Notes: generated by a model not told the origin, from the sequence alone. A stretch of 64,000 nucleotides of DNA from Panicum virgatum (GCF_016808335.1 NC_053141.1:3051326-3115325), one strand, 5' to 3'; shown: positions 52,301 to 64,000, counted from the stretch's first letter. Numbers and translations: made by a program.

Positions 52301-55246
52301 TGTCACACCCGGTTTTAAGGACAAAATCGAATGCATAACTATATGTATGCCAGGATTAAATTTCATACATATAGAGACATCATAAGTGAATAAATTAGTA
52401 ATTGTATCATGAAAAGAGAACTACAACAACTATAAGACTATCAGAGTTATACAGCTTATCCTGGAAACAAAGACTCCAAACTTCACAGGCAATCAACTGG
52501 GGGTTGCGTACGCCTAGAACTCAGCATCAGCTTCAAAAGAATTCACATCAACTTTCTCTTCCGAGCAGCAATAAGAAAGGGTGAGTACACTTATGGTCGG
52601 TACTCAGCAAGGCCACAAGAAATAATCAGAATATGATTTAAATCCATCTTTATGTTTATTAATCATGTGAGGGTCCAAGCCGCTCTTGACCGTGAGCACG
52701 GCTGATATATCAATTTTACACTCTGCAGAGGTTATACACTTTCACCACAATTCGCGTAAAATTTCCGAAGAACTTTGAACCCAACCACGCATGTGCTGAT
52801 CAGGCACAATACCACACTTCTGAGGTGTGATTGCATAGGGACGCTACGAGGCTTTTCCAAGGAATCCCTATATGTATGCGATGGTCCCTGATTTTCTGCG
52901 GTACCTCAGAAGACGAAGCTTCCTTCCCCTGCTCCATCAATACACAAACCCATAATCTACCAAGCCAACGCCCCCAGGCACAACATATAGTTCATCTAAT
53001 TACTTAGCCAAGACTATAGCCATATGGTATTGTGGTTGTACGGTTTTCTTGGGTGGTTCTCCATGTTCCAATTAATTCATAATACTCTTGTAAATAAGCA
53101 TAGATAGAAGTATGGTTAGGGTCACATGTCTTTCTCCAACGAAAAGCTACTCTTACTGCTCTTCAGCTCTTCACTTGGACAACTTGATCTTTAACTTCGA
53201 ACAGCACTCCTTCTACTCGAAGCAATCAACGAGCAACATACAAAGCATACAACAAGTACAACTAAGAACAATACACCAAACAAAACAAAAGCTTTAAAAG
53301 AGCGTACTAAAAGATAGGGCTCGATTCTACGGTAACGAGTGCGCAAGAAACACAGAAAATGGAACTAGGGTTGAAAAGAAACAGCTATCGGAAGATTTGT
53401 ATTATTATTGAACAAAAGAACTATTAGCTTTATTTATTTTAATTAGAAACCACATGTAAAATATATTTTAAAAAGAAATATCTTTGGTTGTAAGTAACTC
53501 ATATTATGTTTTTATTTGCAAAGTCGAAGTTGAACTTAATCAAATTTTATTTATAAATTTTCATTATAAATTAAACCAGTTAACTATTTAACTAGCAAAT
53601 AAAAGACATGTGAGAACAACTAGCTTCGAATTTTATATACCGTGGTTGAACTAAACAAATTATTTAGAAACATATTTAAATTGAGGTTTAATAAAATTAG
53701 TATTATTTTTGAAAACCGGTGTAGAGCTCTACTTTACTTTTAATTAGAAAAGCTAGTTTCACTAGTTATTAATCAGATTAATTCTATGTTTATTTTAAGA
53801 ACATGACTTACGATACAACATCATTGCAACACGATAGCTTACGCTAAAACGAGTCTAGCGCAACAAGAACGGGTCGAAACGGAGCTAAAACGTGTAAACT
53901 ACGGAAGAAACAAGGTTGAAGGGACCTATACGTAATTAACTATAGACTTTAGGGGGCTAGCTGCAGATTTTTGCAAGACACAGCAAATAGTGCTCGCAAA
54001 TTTAGCAAAGGCTAGGGTTAGATCTGAAAAAGATCAAGGCTAGGGATGCTTGGTTCTATTTTACAAAAGAACAGGGGCTAAAATGAAAGAAAAAGGACTG
54101 TTTTGTAAATACATTTGAACCGCAGCGGACTGCGGCTTGATTTCCACAAAACTGAGGGGCTTCTTTGCAAAACGTCCTAGGGTTGATTGGATCTGGACCG
54201 CTGGATCTCCATCTGACGGCTGCGAGCGGCTCAGGGAGTTTGGGCGGCGGCGCTGGCTGCCGGTGGCGAACGCGCACGGCCGCGGAGCTCGCCGGCGTTG
54301 GCCAAAACGGCCATCCGGGGCTCGTTTTGAGTCGGGGTTGGACAGGCAGCAAGAGCGCAGTGCGGCGAACTCGGTGGGGTGCTCGGGACGAGGCTTAGAG
54401 GCCGGGGAAGGTGGCGCGACGGCGAGAGGCGGCTCGGCCACCGGAATTTTTTCCGGCAAGCGTCTCCACGCAGAACATAGAGGGAAAACGGGGCGGCGAG
54501 GTTGCTCACCACGACATGAAGCTCCGGGGAGGCGCAGATTTCGGGGAGCGGCGGCAAAGCGGCGGAACGGCGACGGAGCAGAGAGCTCAAGCGGCGGCGG
54601 CTTTGGAGAGCTAGGGTTTGCGATTGTGGCTCGATGCGGGTCAGAGGGGGGGTACGTGCGCCTTTTATAGGCCGGACGAGCGCGCCTTGGCGTGCGGGCC
54701 AAGGGAAGGTAGCGCGAGACGGCGTGCCACGGCCGAACTCGGCTTCGGCTCGAGTCCTGCCCGGACACGGGAGGAAGAAGGTGCTGACGGGCGGGGCCTG
54801 CGCGTCAGTGAAAGAGAGGGAGGGAGGGGAGAGATGGAGCGGACTGGGCTGGGAGAGGGGAGTAACGGGCCGTTGGGCTGGGCTTGCAGGGAGAGGAGGA
54901 GGAAAAGAAAAGAGAAAAGGAGAGAGGGATTGGACTGGGCCCAAAGGAAAAGGTAAAAGGTTTTGGCATTTTGAAAATGACTCCAAACCAATTCAATTCA
55001 AGTTCAAATTCAGAGAATTCAAATTCAAATTGAACAACAAGCAATAAAATAATGCAAAAGCAATATGAATGCAACACAAACAGAACAATCTCATTTAATT
55101 TAGAAAACAACCAAAGTACATTTTCTTCTATACTAAATTCCCTATGAAGAAAAATAAATGTTGGAAAATTTTAAAATTATAAGAAATTTATTGCTTCATT
55201 TTTGTTTTAATCACATCTTGAAATCTAAAAATTTCAGGGTGTGACA
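52301..55246 (-). repeat. Right LTR (5') of the non-autonomous element
   Basis: About 2.95 kb. It includes a segment of about 230 bp (54155-54390, 'cttctttgcaaaacgtcc' to 'gctcgggacgag') absent from the left LTR; the segment is bounded by similar gaggctt/gaggggctt words, suggesting deletion from the left copy. The 3' flank begins ccctag. Confidence 0.92.
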
Positions 55247-55311
55247 CCCTAGCTCCAGCTTTTGCATGACATCTCAGATATGAAATGTTAAAGAAAATGA
55301 GTTGCCAGTTA

Positions 55312-55455
55312 CCTCCCCGTCCCAAATTATTAGTCGTTTTGGCTTTTCTAGATACATCAATTTTGCTATGTATCTAGATATATATCTTGTCTAGGTGCAT
55401 AGCAAAATCGATGTATATAAAAAATGAAAACGACTAATAATTTGGAACGGGGGAG
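55312..55455. mobile_element. Stowaway MITE (Tc1/mariner)
   Basis: The ends CTCCCCGTCCCAAATTATTA and its inverted counterpart (TAATAATTTGGAACGGGGGAG) are the hallmark Stowaway termini, flanked by TA (55310-55311 and 55456-55457). 144 bp, near-perfect hairpin. Confidence 0.93.
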
Positions 55456-55457
55456 TA

Positions 55458-56726
55458 TTCCGTATCTCCATTTTACAAAATGGAGTGCCTAATTCACGTT
55501 ACTCCTAAGCGATTCCCATGGGCACCATATGATAAGTTGTAAGTAAACCGAACAATCCTACTATTGTTGCCGTCAAATTGATCACCGTAATTGCTGCTCC
55601 AAATAATGATGATATATTAAGCCTCACTTAATATGGGAAGCTCTAAGAAGCATTGTAGGAGAAAGAAATCACTACAGCTGCCTAGGGGAAGAGTTCCTGA
55701 GATTTTTGGTGCTGAGCGACTCGAGTAACGCGCCGTGGGAATGGACAATTTTCTAAGATTAATGATGCCACGTGACAGCTTGAGACTGTGTTCGCGAAAA
55801 CAAAACGAAAACGATGAGGGAAATAATAAATTGCACACAAGGAACACATGCATAATTTACGAGAACACATATTTCATTAATTTTGATCTTTTACGAAATA
55901 CATAAATACATGTCTTCTGTCTTCTGCGTCGATTTCTAAGGAGATATCTAACTCAGAGATTGCGTAGTTTGCCGATTCCCGGGGCCGATTGGGCGCGTCC
56001 GGTTAATTACATCCGTAAAGCGAGTCTACAGAACACCTCCGATTAAGCTGCGCTTTTATAGTCATCATCAGATCATCTGCTCATCGTCCATATACAATAT
56101 ATGGAGCATAGAAAAAGTATGGGTGGCTTTGTTTCGCCGAAACCCGGTCACGACAGTATGTCACCATGTCGGTGATAGACGGAAAATATTGATGAAGGGG
56201 TGACTTTTGCCTCGTCGGTGCCCAGTCATATGGCCTAGCTTCATTCAACATGGATATATGTGTATTGCCTTCGCGTTGTCGGTACCCGGCAAAATAGTAT
56301 CCAATCCCGTCATTTGGGACATGTCGATGGAATCGTGGCCTCGCCTCGTCGGCACTTAGCCAAAAATTTGTCTAGCCTCGTCGGTACTAGACATGTAAAA
56401 GTCTACCCCAATTGCGGTATTAGGATCATGCTTGGACGATGCTCGTAAGATGAACTAATTTGGCAGCCTTCCGGTGCTCTTTTTAACTCCTCGAGGTAGG
56501 CCTTAGCCAAAATAATCAGAGACTAACGGATTCCTCTTCATGAATGGGCAGCATGCACGCAGCTCGCCAGGAATTTTTTTTATTTGCTTCTCGGCACATC
56601 TCGTGTGTACATGTAGACATCATGGACTTATTTGCTTCTCTCGCTACCGTATAATAACGGGTCGTTGATGAGGAAAATAATCTGAGAGAACCATAGTCAT
56701 CCCTCCATGAAATAATTATAGCCGTA
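55458..56726. other. Unassigned non-coding DNA
   Basis: AT-rich to 56150, then a stretch with several 'cctcgtcggta/cccgtc' words (56200-56400), likely a degraded repeat. No gene recognised. Confidence 0.4.
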
Positions 56727-57160
56727 TCATCTCGGGAAATCGGGCGTGTGAGACGTGGCCGTTTCCTTCCGAGGACACCGTCGCTATGCAATCTGAATAT
56801 AGCTTGTCATCCCAGGGAAATCGGGCGTGTGAGACGTGGCCGTTTCCTTTTGAGAACACCATCGCTATGCAATCTGAATATAGCTTGTCATCCCAGAAAT
56901 CGGGCATGTGAGACGTGGCCGTTTCCTTCTGAGAACACCGTCGCTATGCAATCTGAATATAGCTTGTCATCCCAGGAAAATCGGGCATGCAATCTGAATA
57001 TAGCTTGTCATCCCAGGAAAATCGGGCGTGTGAGACGTGGCCGTTTCCTTTTGAGAACACCGTCGCTATGCAATCTGAATATAGCTTGTCATCCCAGGGA
57101 AATCGGGCGTGTGGACGTGGCCGTTTCCTTCTAGGACACCGTTGCTATGCAATCTGAGAG
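56727..57160. repeat. 80-bp minisatellite
   Basis: The word gtgagacgtggccgtttcctt occurs at 56748, 56828, 56908 and 57029, with a decayed copy at 57107; a partial unit of about 40 bp lies between the third and fourth. Units also share 'gctatgcaatctgaatatag'. Unit similarity is high, so the expansion looks recent. An open frame runs through it only because the unit lacks stops in that frame. Confidence 0.9.
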
Positions 57161-57946
57161 GCATCCACCATAGTATAGATCATTAAAGTATAGCTTGGAG
57201 AGCACCCGCCATAGTATAGATTATTGAGCTACCGCTCGAGGAGGAGAAAAGAAAAGAGTTTTGTGCAGATACTCATCGCATCTGGGGTGCATGCTCACAT
57301 CGCGACGTAGAACGACGTCAGCCGGCGTGGTTTTCTCGTCGCCGGCGGCTAGCTGCTTGCTTGTTGACGTCAGTGGCTGCTGCTTGTCGGCACGACGGCG
57401 TCTGCTTCTTGACGACGGCGAGGTGCAGCGGGTTGGCGTGGCTTGTGGTTTATACTCGGCGGCGAGGTGCAAGTGCAACTTGCGACAGCGAGGCTACAGC
57501 GTGCGTCTCGGCGTGTACGTGGCTACGTGCCTCTGGCTTGCTCTGCAGATTATTGTGCGTCTGTCCTCCAGCCAGGGGTCTCGGTGGATTTATATAGGCA
57601 GAGGAGGAGGCCTCTTGACCCTTCGCCAAGTAAAATCCAAGGAGTTTAAACTAACTCTATCTCTATATCAAACAACTCGCGTACAGCACCTGATGTGGTT
57701 TCCGTGTTGTACACGTACTCATTTGTTTGAACCAATCAAGATCTTATCTCCAACTTGCTTGCTGGCTTTATCTCCAAATTACATGATCAGGATAGCTACG
57801 ATGAAACTAACCAGCTCATGGTTCCCGGTAAATCTAGAGCACATATGGAAAATAATAGGTGGGCCATCTTGAGTGGCCACCGGATTAATTAATTAGCTTC
57901 TGCTGCGCATGTATATGAGCCAGCCATATCCACAAGATAGATATTG
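57161..57946 (-). other. LTR-like or promoter-like region on the minus strand
   Basis: On the minus strand a TATATAAAT box (about 57596-57588) is followed by GC-rich leader-like sequence to 57240, then an AT-rich end. This layout suits the promoter half of an LTR, but TG/CA ends were not found. No coding sequence is convincing. Confidence 0.3.
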
Positions 57947-58277
57947 AGCATGTTTGGATTCTAGGGATTATTTCTAGCCCACCCCTTTTTAGCCCAAAAT
58001 AGTCTAAAATTTCCAAACATGAGGGCTAATTCTTGCCTATTTGCAAATAGTCTACCCAAAAAACTATCCCACCCAAGTGGTGATTATTTGGGCTATTTCA
58101 GATGGGGCCCACCACAACAAGAGAGGTAATGGGGCTCCAATGATTGGAAAATGGTGCTGTAAAGACTAAATAGCCCTTGGATCCAAACATGTGAAGGGCT
58201 ATTTTATTGGAGAACTATTTGCTTGAGCTAAATAGCTCTAGCCCAAATAGCCAAGAGGTAGTTCTCCAAACACACCC
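57947..58277. mobile_element. MITE with GTGTTTGG-type ends
   Basis: The left end GCATGTTTGGATTCTAGGG and the reversed right end GGGTGTGTTTGGAGAAC are similar. The interior has repeated and inverted 'aaatagccc/gggctattt' words. It is probably a hAT- or Harbinger-type MITE; the target duplication is unclear. It lies about 650 bp upstream of the NLR start codon. Confidence 0.6.
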
Positions 58278-58923
58278 ATTGCCATCTCGTGAGACATAGG
58301 CTCTCTATTTTGTTTTCTCCTTCTAGAAGCCATATCTTTAATAATTCAAGATTAATTAGTTCAAACCTCGGTGCTCTCTCGTGGAAGCTACGCAAGAGCT
58401 GAGCCAAGATCTTCTAGAATCACGGGAGATGGGGCCCACATGTCATACGCTCGACCATGAAAATGTATGTATGCCTCCAAAATAGATATTGCGTGTCATC
58501 TCCTTATTATTTTTTTATTGTAACCGAGTCCTTGCAGTAGCTTGGCCGTCCGATTAAATAAGTTGGATCACGGATAATATTTTATTGTAGACGTGGACTA
58601 ATGTGCGCTCGATTTCGGCCTGGTAGCAGGGTCAGCTTTCGTCCTTTAAAGATTAAAGATTAAAGATTCGACACCTTTCCTTTGTTTAATGGTGCAGTCA
58701 GTGGTGTGCTCGTCTGGAAAGCAAGCGGAAAGCGAGCACAGGCGTTTCACTTTCAACGTTGTCCCACACTCCCACTCCCACTCCCACCCTCATCCCGATG
58801 CCGCCTACCTTCCCGCGCCATTGTATATTGTTTGCTCGGCTAGCTTTACCGGCTCTGCTCCCCCACACCACTTGTCTTTCGATTCCTCCATCGCCAGAGC
58901 ACTGCTCCTTCGATCTGGATCTG
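58278..58923 (+). promoter_or_regulatory. Upstream region and leader of the BED-NLR gene
   Basis: Non-coding; includes three tandem copies of ttaaaga (about 58646-58667) and a C-rich 'cactcccactcccac' tract (58768-58795) in the leader. No certain TATA box. The reading frame is open upstream of 58924, but the translation there is low-complexity, so the start at 58924 is preferred. Confidence 0.45.
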
Positions 58924-61900
58924 ATGATGGAGGCGGTAGAGGCCACACTCGTCGAGGGCGCGATGCTATGGCTAGCGCAAACCATCCTTGCAAATTTCCT
59001 GCTCGACAAGCTCGACGCATGGCTTCGCCATGTTGGGCTCGCCGACGACATCGAGAAGCTCAAGTATGCGGTCGAGGAGGTCGAGGCGTTGGCTGCCTCC
59101 GTCAAGGGGATGGCGGCCGGGAGCAGGCTGCTTGCCCTACGGCTCTCTCGTCTCAAGGAGCTCCTGTATGAAGCCGACGACTTGGTCGACGAGCTCGACT
59201 ACTGCAGGCTCCACCATGAGGTCCAAGGAGGTATAGATGTGTACTCTTGCAGATCTCGTAATGGTTTAAGCTTCTCGTAACACACCTTTATTACTTTTCC
59301 TTGTACGTTTGTAACGTTTCCTCTTGGGGGCAGGTACATTTAGCTGTGCTACTCCCCATGGCACGAATGGAGCAGAGCAAGTAGATGGATCCAGGGACAA
59401 TTACAGGCTCCAGCACCAGGTCGAGGGAGGTAAGCGTGATGTCGCTATTCTCTGCAAATCGTTGCTTGTATTGTTCGATGGTAGATAACAAAGCTCTTTG
59501 CGGCAGCATTAATTTTGATGTGCTGGTCCCATTTTGTTATGGCTCGCTCAGGTATGATTGCTTGGGATAATCAGCACCAAGGCACGGGTGTAAATGGCGG
59601 AGCACAGCTAGTTGATGGAACGAGGGACAACTCTGGCATACCGAATAGAAACGATCGCAAGAAACGGTCCAAGGCATGGGAGGAATTCAGCATAACAGAA
59701 GAAGACGCTGATGGAAAGCCTGTGAGAGCAGAGTGTATCCACTGTGGCACACAGGTTAGATGCGAGACTACCAAAGGGACATCAGTTTTGCACAATCATC
59801 TCAAGAGTGAGAACTGCAAGAGAAAACGTGCATCAATTGAACAAACGCCAAACCCTTTAAGGTAACTATTTATCTTGAGGAGGATCCATGCGGAATGCAT
59901 ATCCTTGCATTGGCACACTTTTGCAATATCGAATTATGATTAGTTGTGGACAAAAATACTGAACTTGCAATGTTCCCAAACAGCACCTTAACCTTATGAT
60001 GATACGCAAACAAAAAACAATCAGTGTGTATTTTTTATTTAAACTATGCCAGATATAGTTCTCAACTGCAGTTACAAATCTAACAAAAAAATTATTACAG
60101 TTTATAAACCTGCAATAACCAGACCACTATCCTTTTCATCCTGCAGTGCTGACGATGGTGCTCAAAATGGTGCCGCCATTTCGACTCATGATTCAGATAG
60201 AAGAAAAAGAATGAGAAGTGATGAGATCTTAGCACACAACATTGCAGCTAACACAATCCTCTGGGACAAGGCAGAAATTTGCAATAGAATCCAACAAACA
60301 ACTCATCAGTTGCAAAAGGCTATCAGTGAGGTTCAATCAGGTTATATTGCAAGTTCAACAAATCTATGTCAGAATACAGTTGCAGATTCATGCCGAAGAA
60401 CGTCAAGTCTCATGCAACACAAAATGTATGGGAGAATTGATGAGAAGAACTCCATCATAAAGCATATGACAGTAGACAACCCTGACAGTGTAATTGTTCT
60501 TCCTATTGTAGGCATTGGAGGTATTGGGAAGACGGCTCTTGCTCAAGTCATATACAATGATCTAATTGCGAAAAACGAATTTGATAACAGGATATGGATT
60601 TGGGTGTCCAGCAACTTGGACGAAGTGAAACTTACAATGGAGATGTTAGACTTTGTTGCTCAAGAAAAGTGTGTAGGTACAACCAACTTGTCTAGACTTC
60701 AGGAGATCTTGATGACTTACGTCACGTCAAAGAGGACTCTACTTATTATGGATGATGTCTGGGATGACATCGATGATTTTCAATGGAATAAACTGTTGGC
60801 TCCTTTGAGGACTGACAATGCGAAGGGTAATGTGGTTATAGTGACTACTAGAAAACTGTCTGTTGCAAAAAGGATAGGCACAGTCGAACACATCAATTTA
60901 GGTCCTTTGCAGAATGATAATTTCTGGCTGTTCTTTAAAGCATGTGCATTTGGTGATGAAACTTGCAAAGAGCACCCAAGTCTAACCATCATTGGTCAGA
61001 AGATAGCAAACAATTTACAGGGTAACCCACTAGCAGCACAAACTGCAGGGATGCTATTAAGAGAGCATCTTACAACTGACCATTGGAGTAACATTCTAAA
61101 GAATGAAAAATGGAAATCCCTGCAACTCAATGGAGGCATCATGCATGCTTTGAAACTCAGCTATGATGAGCTGCCCTACCATCTGCAACAATGCTTCTTG
61201 TATTGTTCTATATTCCCCAATAATCATCAGTTTCTTAGCAATGAGCTGGTCTGTATTTGGATCTCACAGGGATTTGTTAAATGTAGCCATTCGACTGAAA
61301 GATTGGAGGAGATAGGACACAACTATCTTACTGATTTGCTGAACGCTGGATTCTTTGAGCAAGTCGAAACTAAAGATCCAATTCTAGGCAATAAAACATT
61401 ATACTTTATGCCTCCTCTTATGCATGACTTTGCCAGGCTCGTTTCAAGAACTGAATGTGCTGCTATAGATGATCTTGCGTGCAGAGTAGTCCCAAATGTA
61501 CGCCATTTGTCAATTCTAACTTCTTCTGCATACCATGAAGATCAACATGGGAACATACCTCGTAATGAGAAGTTTGAAGGAAAATTGCGAAGAGTAGTCG
61601 AGTCAACAAAAAAATTGAGAACATTGGTCTTGATTGGGACATATGACTACTTCTTATTCCGATCTTTAAAAGGCATATTCCAGAAGGCGCAAAATTTACG
61701 AATGCTGCATATTTCTGCATCATATGCTGGATTTGGTCATTCTTTGTGCAATTTGATAAATAACACTCATTTTCGATATCTAAAACTTAGGACAAAAGAG
61801 GACAACCAAGCTTTGCCTGAAGCTCTGACAAAATCCTATCATCTTCAAGTATTAGATATAGACTTGCATGGATGTTCTACTGTATCTAATGGTATGAATA

Positions 61901-64000
61901 ATCTTATCAGTCTAAGACATCTTGTTGCATCAAAGGCAGTGTACTCTTCAATCAGGAACATTGGTAAAATGACCTCTCTTCTGGAACTACATGACTTCAA
62001 TTGCACCAGCTTGGAGATAGCACAACTTCAATCCTTGAGTGAGCTTGCTCAGCTTGGTGTTTCTCAACTTGAAAATGTTGTAACTAGAGAGGAGGCATAT
62101 GGAGCAAAACTGAGAGAAAAAAGTCACTTAGAAAAGTTGCACTTGTCATGGAAGTATACTTTGCCAGACATTATGAGCTGTGAGCCTTTGTCAGGGTATA
62201 TACATGACATTATGAGCTCTGAGCCTTCTTTCGATGCAGTAGAAACACAGACAAGCAAAGAGGTGCTTGAGGGTCTTGAACCACATCCAAATCTAAAGCA
62301 TCTTCAGATTTCTGGGTATCGCAGCGGTACCTCCCCAGATTGGCTTGTTAGAACTGTCTCAGTCACCTGTTTGCAGACACTTCATTTAGAGGATTGTAGA
62401 GAATTGCAGGTACTTCCCTCACTAGAAAGGCTTCCACTCCTTACAAAGCTGAAGTTAAGGAACATGTGGAAAGTAAGACAAGTAACACTTCCTTCGTTGG
62501 AGGAGCTGGTGTTGATTAAGATGCCAAAATTGGAGAGATGCTCCTGCAATTCAGTGAGGGACTTGACCTCGAGCTTAAGAGTACTGACGATTGAGGAATG
62601 CCGTGTGTTGGAGGTATTTCCTCTTTTTGAGAGCTGTGAAAAACTCATAATGGAGCAAAAGTCATGGTTATCCAATCTTAGCGTGCTTACCATCCATGAT
62701 TGTCCTCAGTTAATAGTATCAAATCCTCTGCCACCTTCAAGTAGCACCCGTGAGTTATCCATTTCAAGAGTTTCGACCCTTCCAACAATGGAGGCATCAT
62801 CCAATGCAGAACTGATAATTGGGATGGCTAAAGTTCCAATGCCTTACCCTTGCAGTGATGAGGATTCCAATGAGCTGACGAAACTGGATGACAAAATCTT
62901 GTCATTCCATAATCTGAGGGGCCTAACTCGCTTGAAAATACGAGGCTGCCAGAATCTATCGTGTATTTCACTCCGAGGTTTAAGGCAGCTCATCAACTTG
63001 AAGAGTTTGGAAATAAATTTCTGCAAAGGTCTTTTTGCTTCAGATGTTCTGCCAGAGCATGCCGGTGAGGACATGGCAGACGCAGGTTCCATTGCCCTCC
63101 CATCTCTCGAGCATCTCGAGATTGGGTCATGTGGAATAACTGGGAAGTGGCTATCTATGATGCTGCAACATGCAACGGCCCTAGAGAAATTGTATCTGAG
63201 ACATTGCGACCGGATATCAGGACTGCTGATTGAAGGGAAAGGGGGAAGTTTATCAAATCACACCTGTACTACACAGGCTTCACTAGCAGGAAATCCAGAT
63301 GACACACTGACAAGCTCAACTCCAGAGGGACTCCTGCGCATCCCATCAAATCTCGTCTCCTCTCTCAAGGAAATAATGATTACATGGTGCAATGATCTAA
63401 CATTTAACGGGAACAGGGAAGGCTTCTCTGGATTCACCTCCCTCGAGAAGCTAAAAATTTTCAAATGCCCCAAGCTGATCCCGTCTTTTATGCAGAAATA
63501 TGAAAACAACGACCAAGGAAACGGGAGATGGCTTCTCCCGCATTCACTCCGCATACTTGAGATCTCCCATACCCCAGAAACGCTGCAGCCCTGCTTTCTC
63601 GAAGATCGTAACTGCCTCAGAGAGCTAGACATATGTTCCAGCCATAGTTTGAAAATTTTACAGCTGTATTCTTGCACAGCACTCGAAGAGTTGACGGTTG
63701 CAAATTGTATAGCCCTCATCGCCCTAGAGGGGAACTTCACCTGCCTCCGGAAATTACAACTGGAGGAAAACCCAAGGCTGAAATCGCTACAGCTGCGTTC
63801 CTGCACAGCACTGGAGGAGTTGAAGATTCTTACTTGTGAATCCCTCGCCACACTGGCGGGGAATCTCACCTGCCTCAAGAAATTAGTGTTGCAGGACAGC
63901 TCAGTGTTGGAATCACCACAGCTGTATTCTTGCACAGCACTCGAAGAGTTGACGGTTCAACATTGTAAGGCCTTCATCGCCCTAGAGGGGAACTTCACCT
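58924..64000 (+). CDS. CC-BED-NB-ARC-LRR (BED-NLR) disease-resistance protein, 3' end off window
   Basis: Exons 58924-59230, 59334-59429, 59552-59861 and 60147 to beyond 64000 join in frame with GT-AG sites (phases 1, 1 and 2). I read exon 4 through to the edge, over 1,280 codons, without a stop. Exon 1 encodes an Rx-type coiled coil ending LKELLYEADDLVDELDY. Exon 3 encodes a BED zinc finger (CIHCGTQVRC...VLHNHLKSENC). Exon 4 encodes NB-ARC: P-loop GIGGIGKTALA, kinase-2 LLIMDDVWDD, RNBS-B VVIVTTRK, GNPLAA (GLPL), FLYCSIFP and MHD (LMHDFARL). A long LRR region follows. Such proteins are cytoplasmic or nuclear immune receptors that sense pathogen effectors; BED domains in NLRs are thought to act as integrated effector-recognition or signalling modules. 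All nucleotide-binding motifs are intact, so the gene looks functional as far as it is seen. Confidence 0.93.
59334..59640 (+). repeat. Duplicated linker exons of the BED-NLR gene
   Basis: The end of exon 1 (LHHEVQGG), exon 2 (NGAEQVDGSRDN and LQHQVEGG) and the start of exon 3 (NQHQGTG, NGGAQLVDGTRDN) are related peptides. Exon 2 is 96 bp with the same intron phase (1) on both sides, so it can be added or lost without a frame change. Confidence 0.65.
63661..64000 (+). repeat. 129-bp coding repeats in the NLR LRR domain
   Basis: cagctgtattcttgcaca-type units start at 63661, 63790 and 63919, exactly 129 bp (43 codons) apart. The first and third are nearly identical over about 80 bases. Each encodes LQLxSCTALEELTV followed by ALEGNFTCLxKL, two leucine-rich units. 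Confidence 0.9.

Larger units (their letters stand above)
46622..55246 (-). mobile_element. Large non-autonomous LTR retrotransposon
   Basis: LTRs of about 2.9 kb at 46622-49502 and 52301-55246 with TGTCACACCC...GGGTGTGACA ends (left copy start mutated to TGTTACACT). The primer-binding site is next to the right LTR (52285-52296) and the purine tract AAGGGGGG next to the left, so it reads on the minus strand. The internal 2.8 kb encodes only a gag-like zinc-knuckle protein; no protease, RT or integrase. The flanking pentamers do not match, consistent with a recombined or tandem structure. Confidence 0.88.

Noticed and set aside
56748..57134. Open frame with a repeated peptide, looking like a repeat protein
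   Set aside because: It is the translation of an 80-bp minisatellite whose unit lacks stops in this frame; a partial unit shifts the repeat phase.
63258..63935. Antisense open frame of 225 codons at the right end
   Set aside because: It overlaps the LRR exon of the NLR on the opposite strand and reflects the repeated LRR sequence.

Overview
This window is nuclear DNA of a grass, most likely a panicoid relative of Setaria, Panicum or sorghum. The reasons are GT-AG introns, GC-rich grass coding sequence next to AT-rich repeats, CACTA elements with 'tagtaccgg' and 'tttgccgtgtgcc' subterminal repeats, Tourist- and Stowaway-type MITEs, LTR retrotransposons primed by initiator tRNA-Met, and a BED-type NLR resistance gene. 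About four fifths of the window is transposable elements, many nested or broken. I see no bacterial, viral-genome or CRISPR features.

Layout. 1-1.1 kb: 3' part of an ACD6-like ankyrin-repeat gene on the minus strand, running off the left edge. 1.1-13.7 kb: a fold-back element, back-to-back CACTA ends, a CACTA element (from 1865) with a decayed Ptta/Ulp1-type gene but no TNP2 transposase, then a Mutator-like element with a frameshifted transposase and a plant-mobile-domain (PMD) companion gene. 13.9-15.8 kb: LINE and Ty3/gypsy fragments fused head to tail. 15.8-20.4 kb: a pseudogene of the LESV/ESV1 starch-granule protein family, split by a CACTA element (16105-20148) that is itself split by a solo LTR (17798-19486). 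21.3-23.4 kb: remnant native DNA, including a second copy of the promoter of the gene at 36.6 kb but without its coding sequence. 23430-33928: a complete but mutated Ty3/gypsy element (minus strand, TSD ATATT). 34-39.4 kb: native DNA with a small three-helix membrane protein gene (36621-36980) and several MITEs. 39361-44754: a second gypsy element (minus strand, TSD CCACC), inserted between the TATA box and the start codon of a paralogous membrane-protein gene (44808-45173). 46.5-55.2 kb: a large non-autonomous LTR element with a gag-like zinc-knuckle protein only, with signs of tandem LTR recombination. 55.3-58.9 kb: Stowaway MITE, an 80-bp minisatellite, another MITE. 58.9-64 kb: an intact CC-BED-NB-ARC-LRR gene on the plus strand, running off the right edge.

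The host genes that look intact within the window are the ankyrin gene (left end), the two small membrane-protein paralogs and the BED-NLR. Ankyrin ACD6-like proteins and NLRs both act in plant immunity, but their being neighbours here proves no shared function. The most unusual feature is the cluster around the membrane-protein pair: two genes of a family I do not recognise, an orphan duplicate promoter about 14 kb upstream of the first gene, repeated TTCGGTT-type motifs limited to these native islands, and one gene whose 5' leader is split by a retrotransposon while its reading frame stays open. All statements rest on reading the sequence by eye; no alignment or database search was run.
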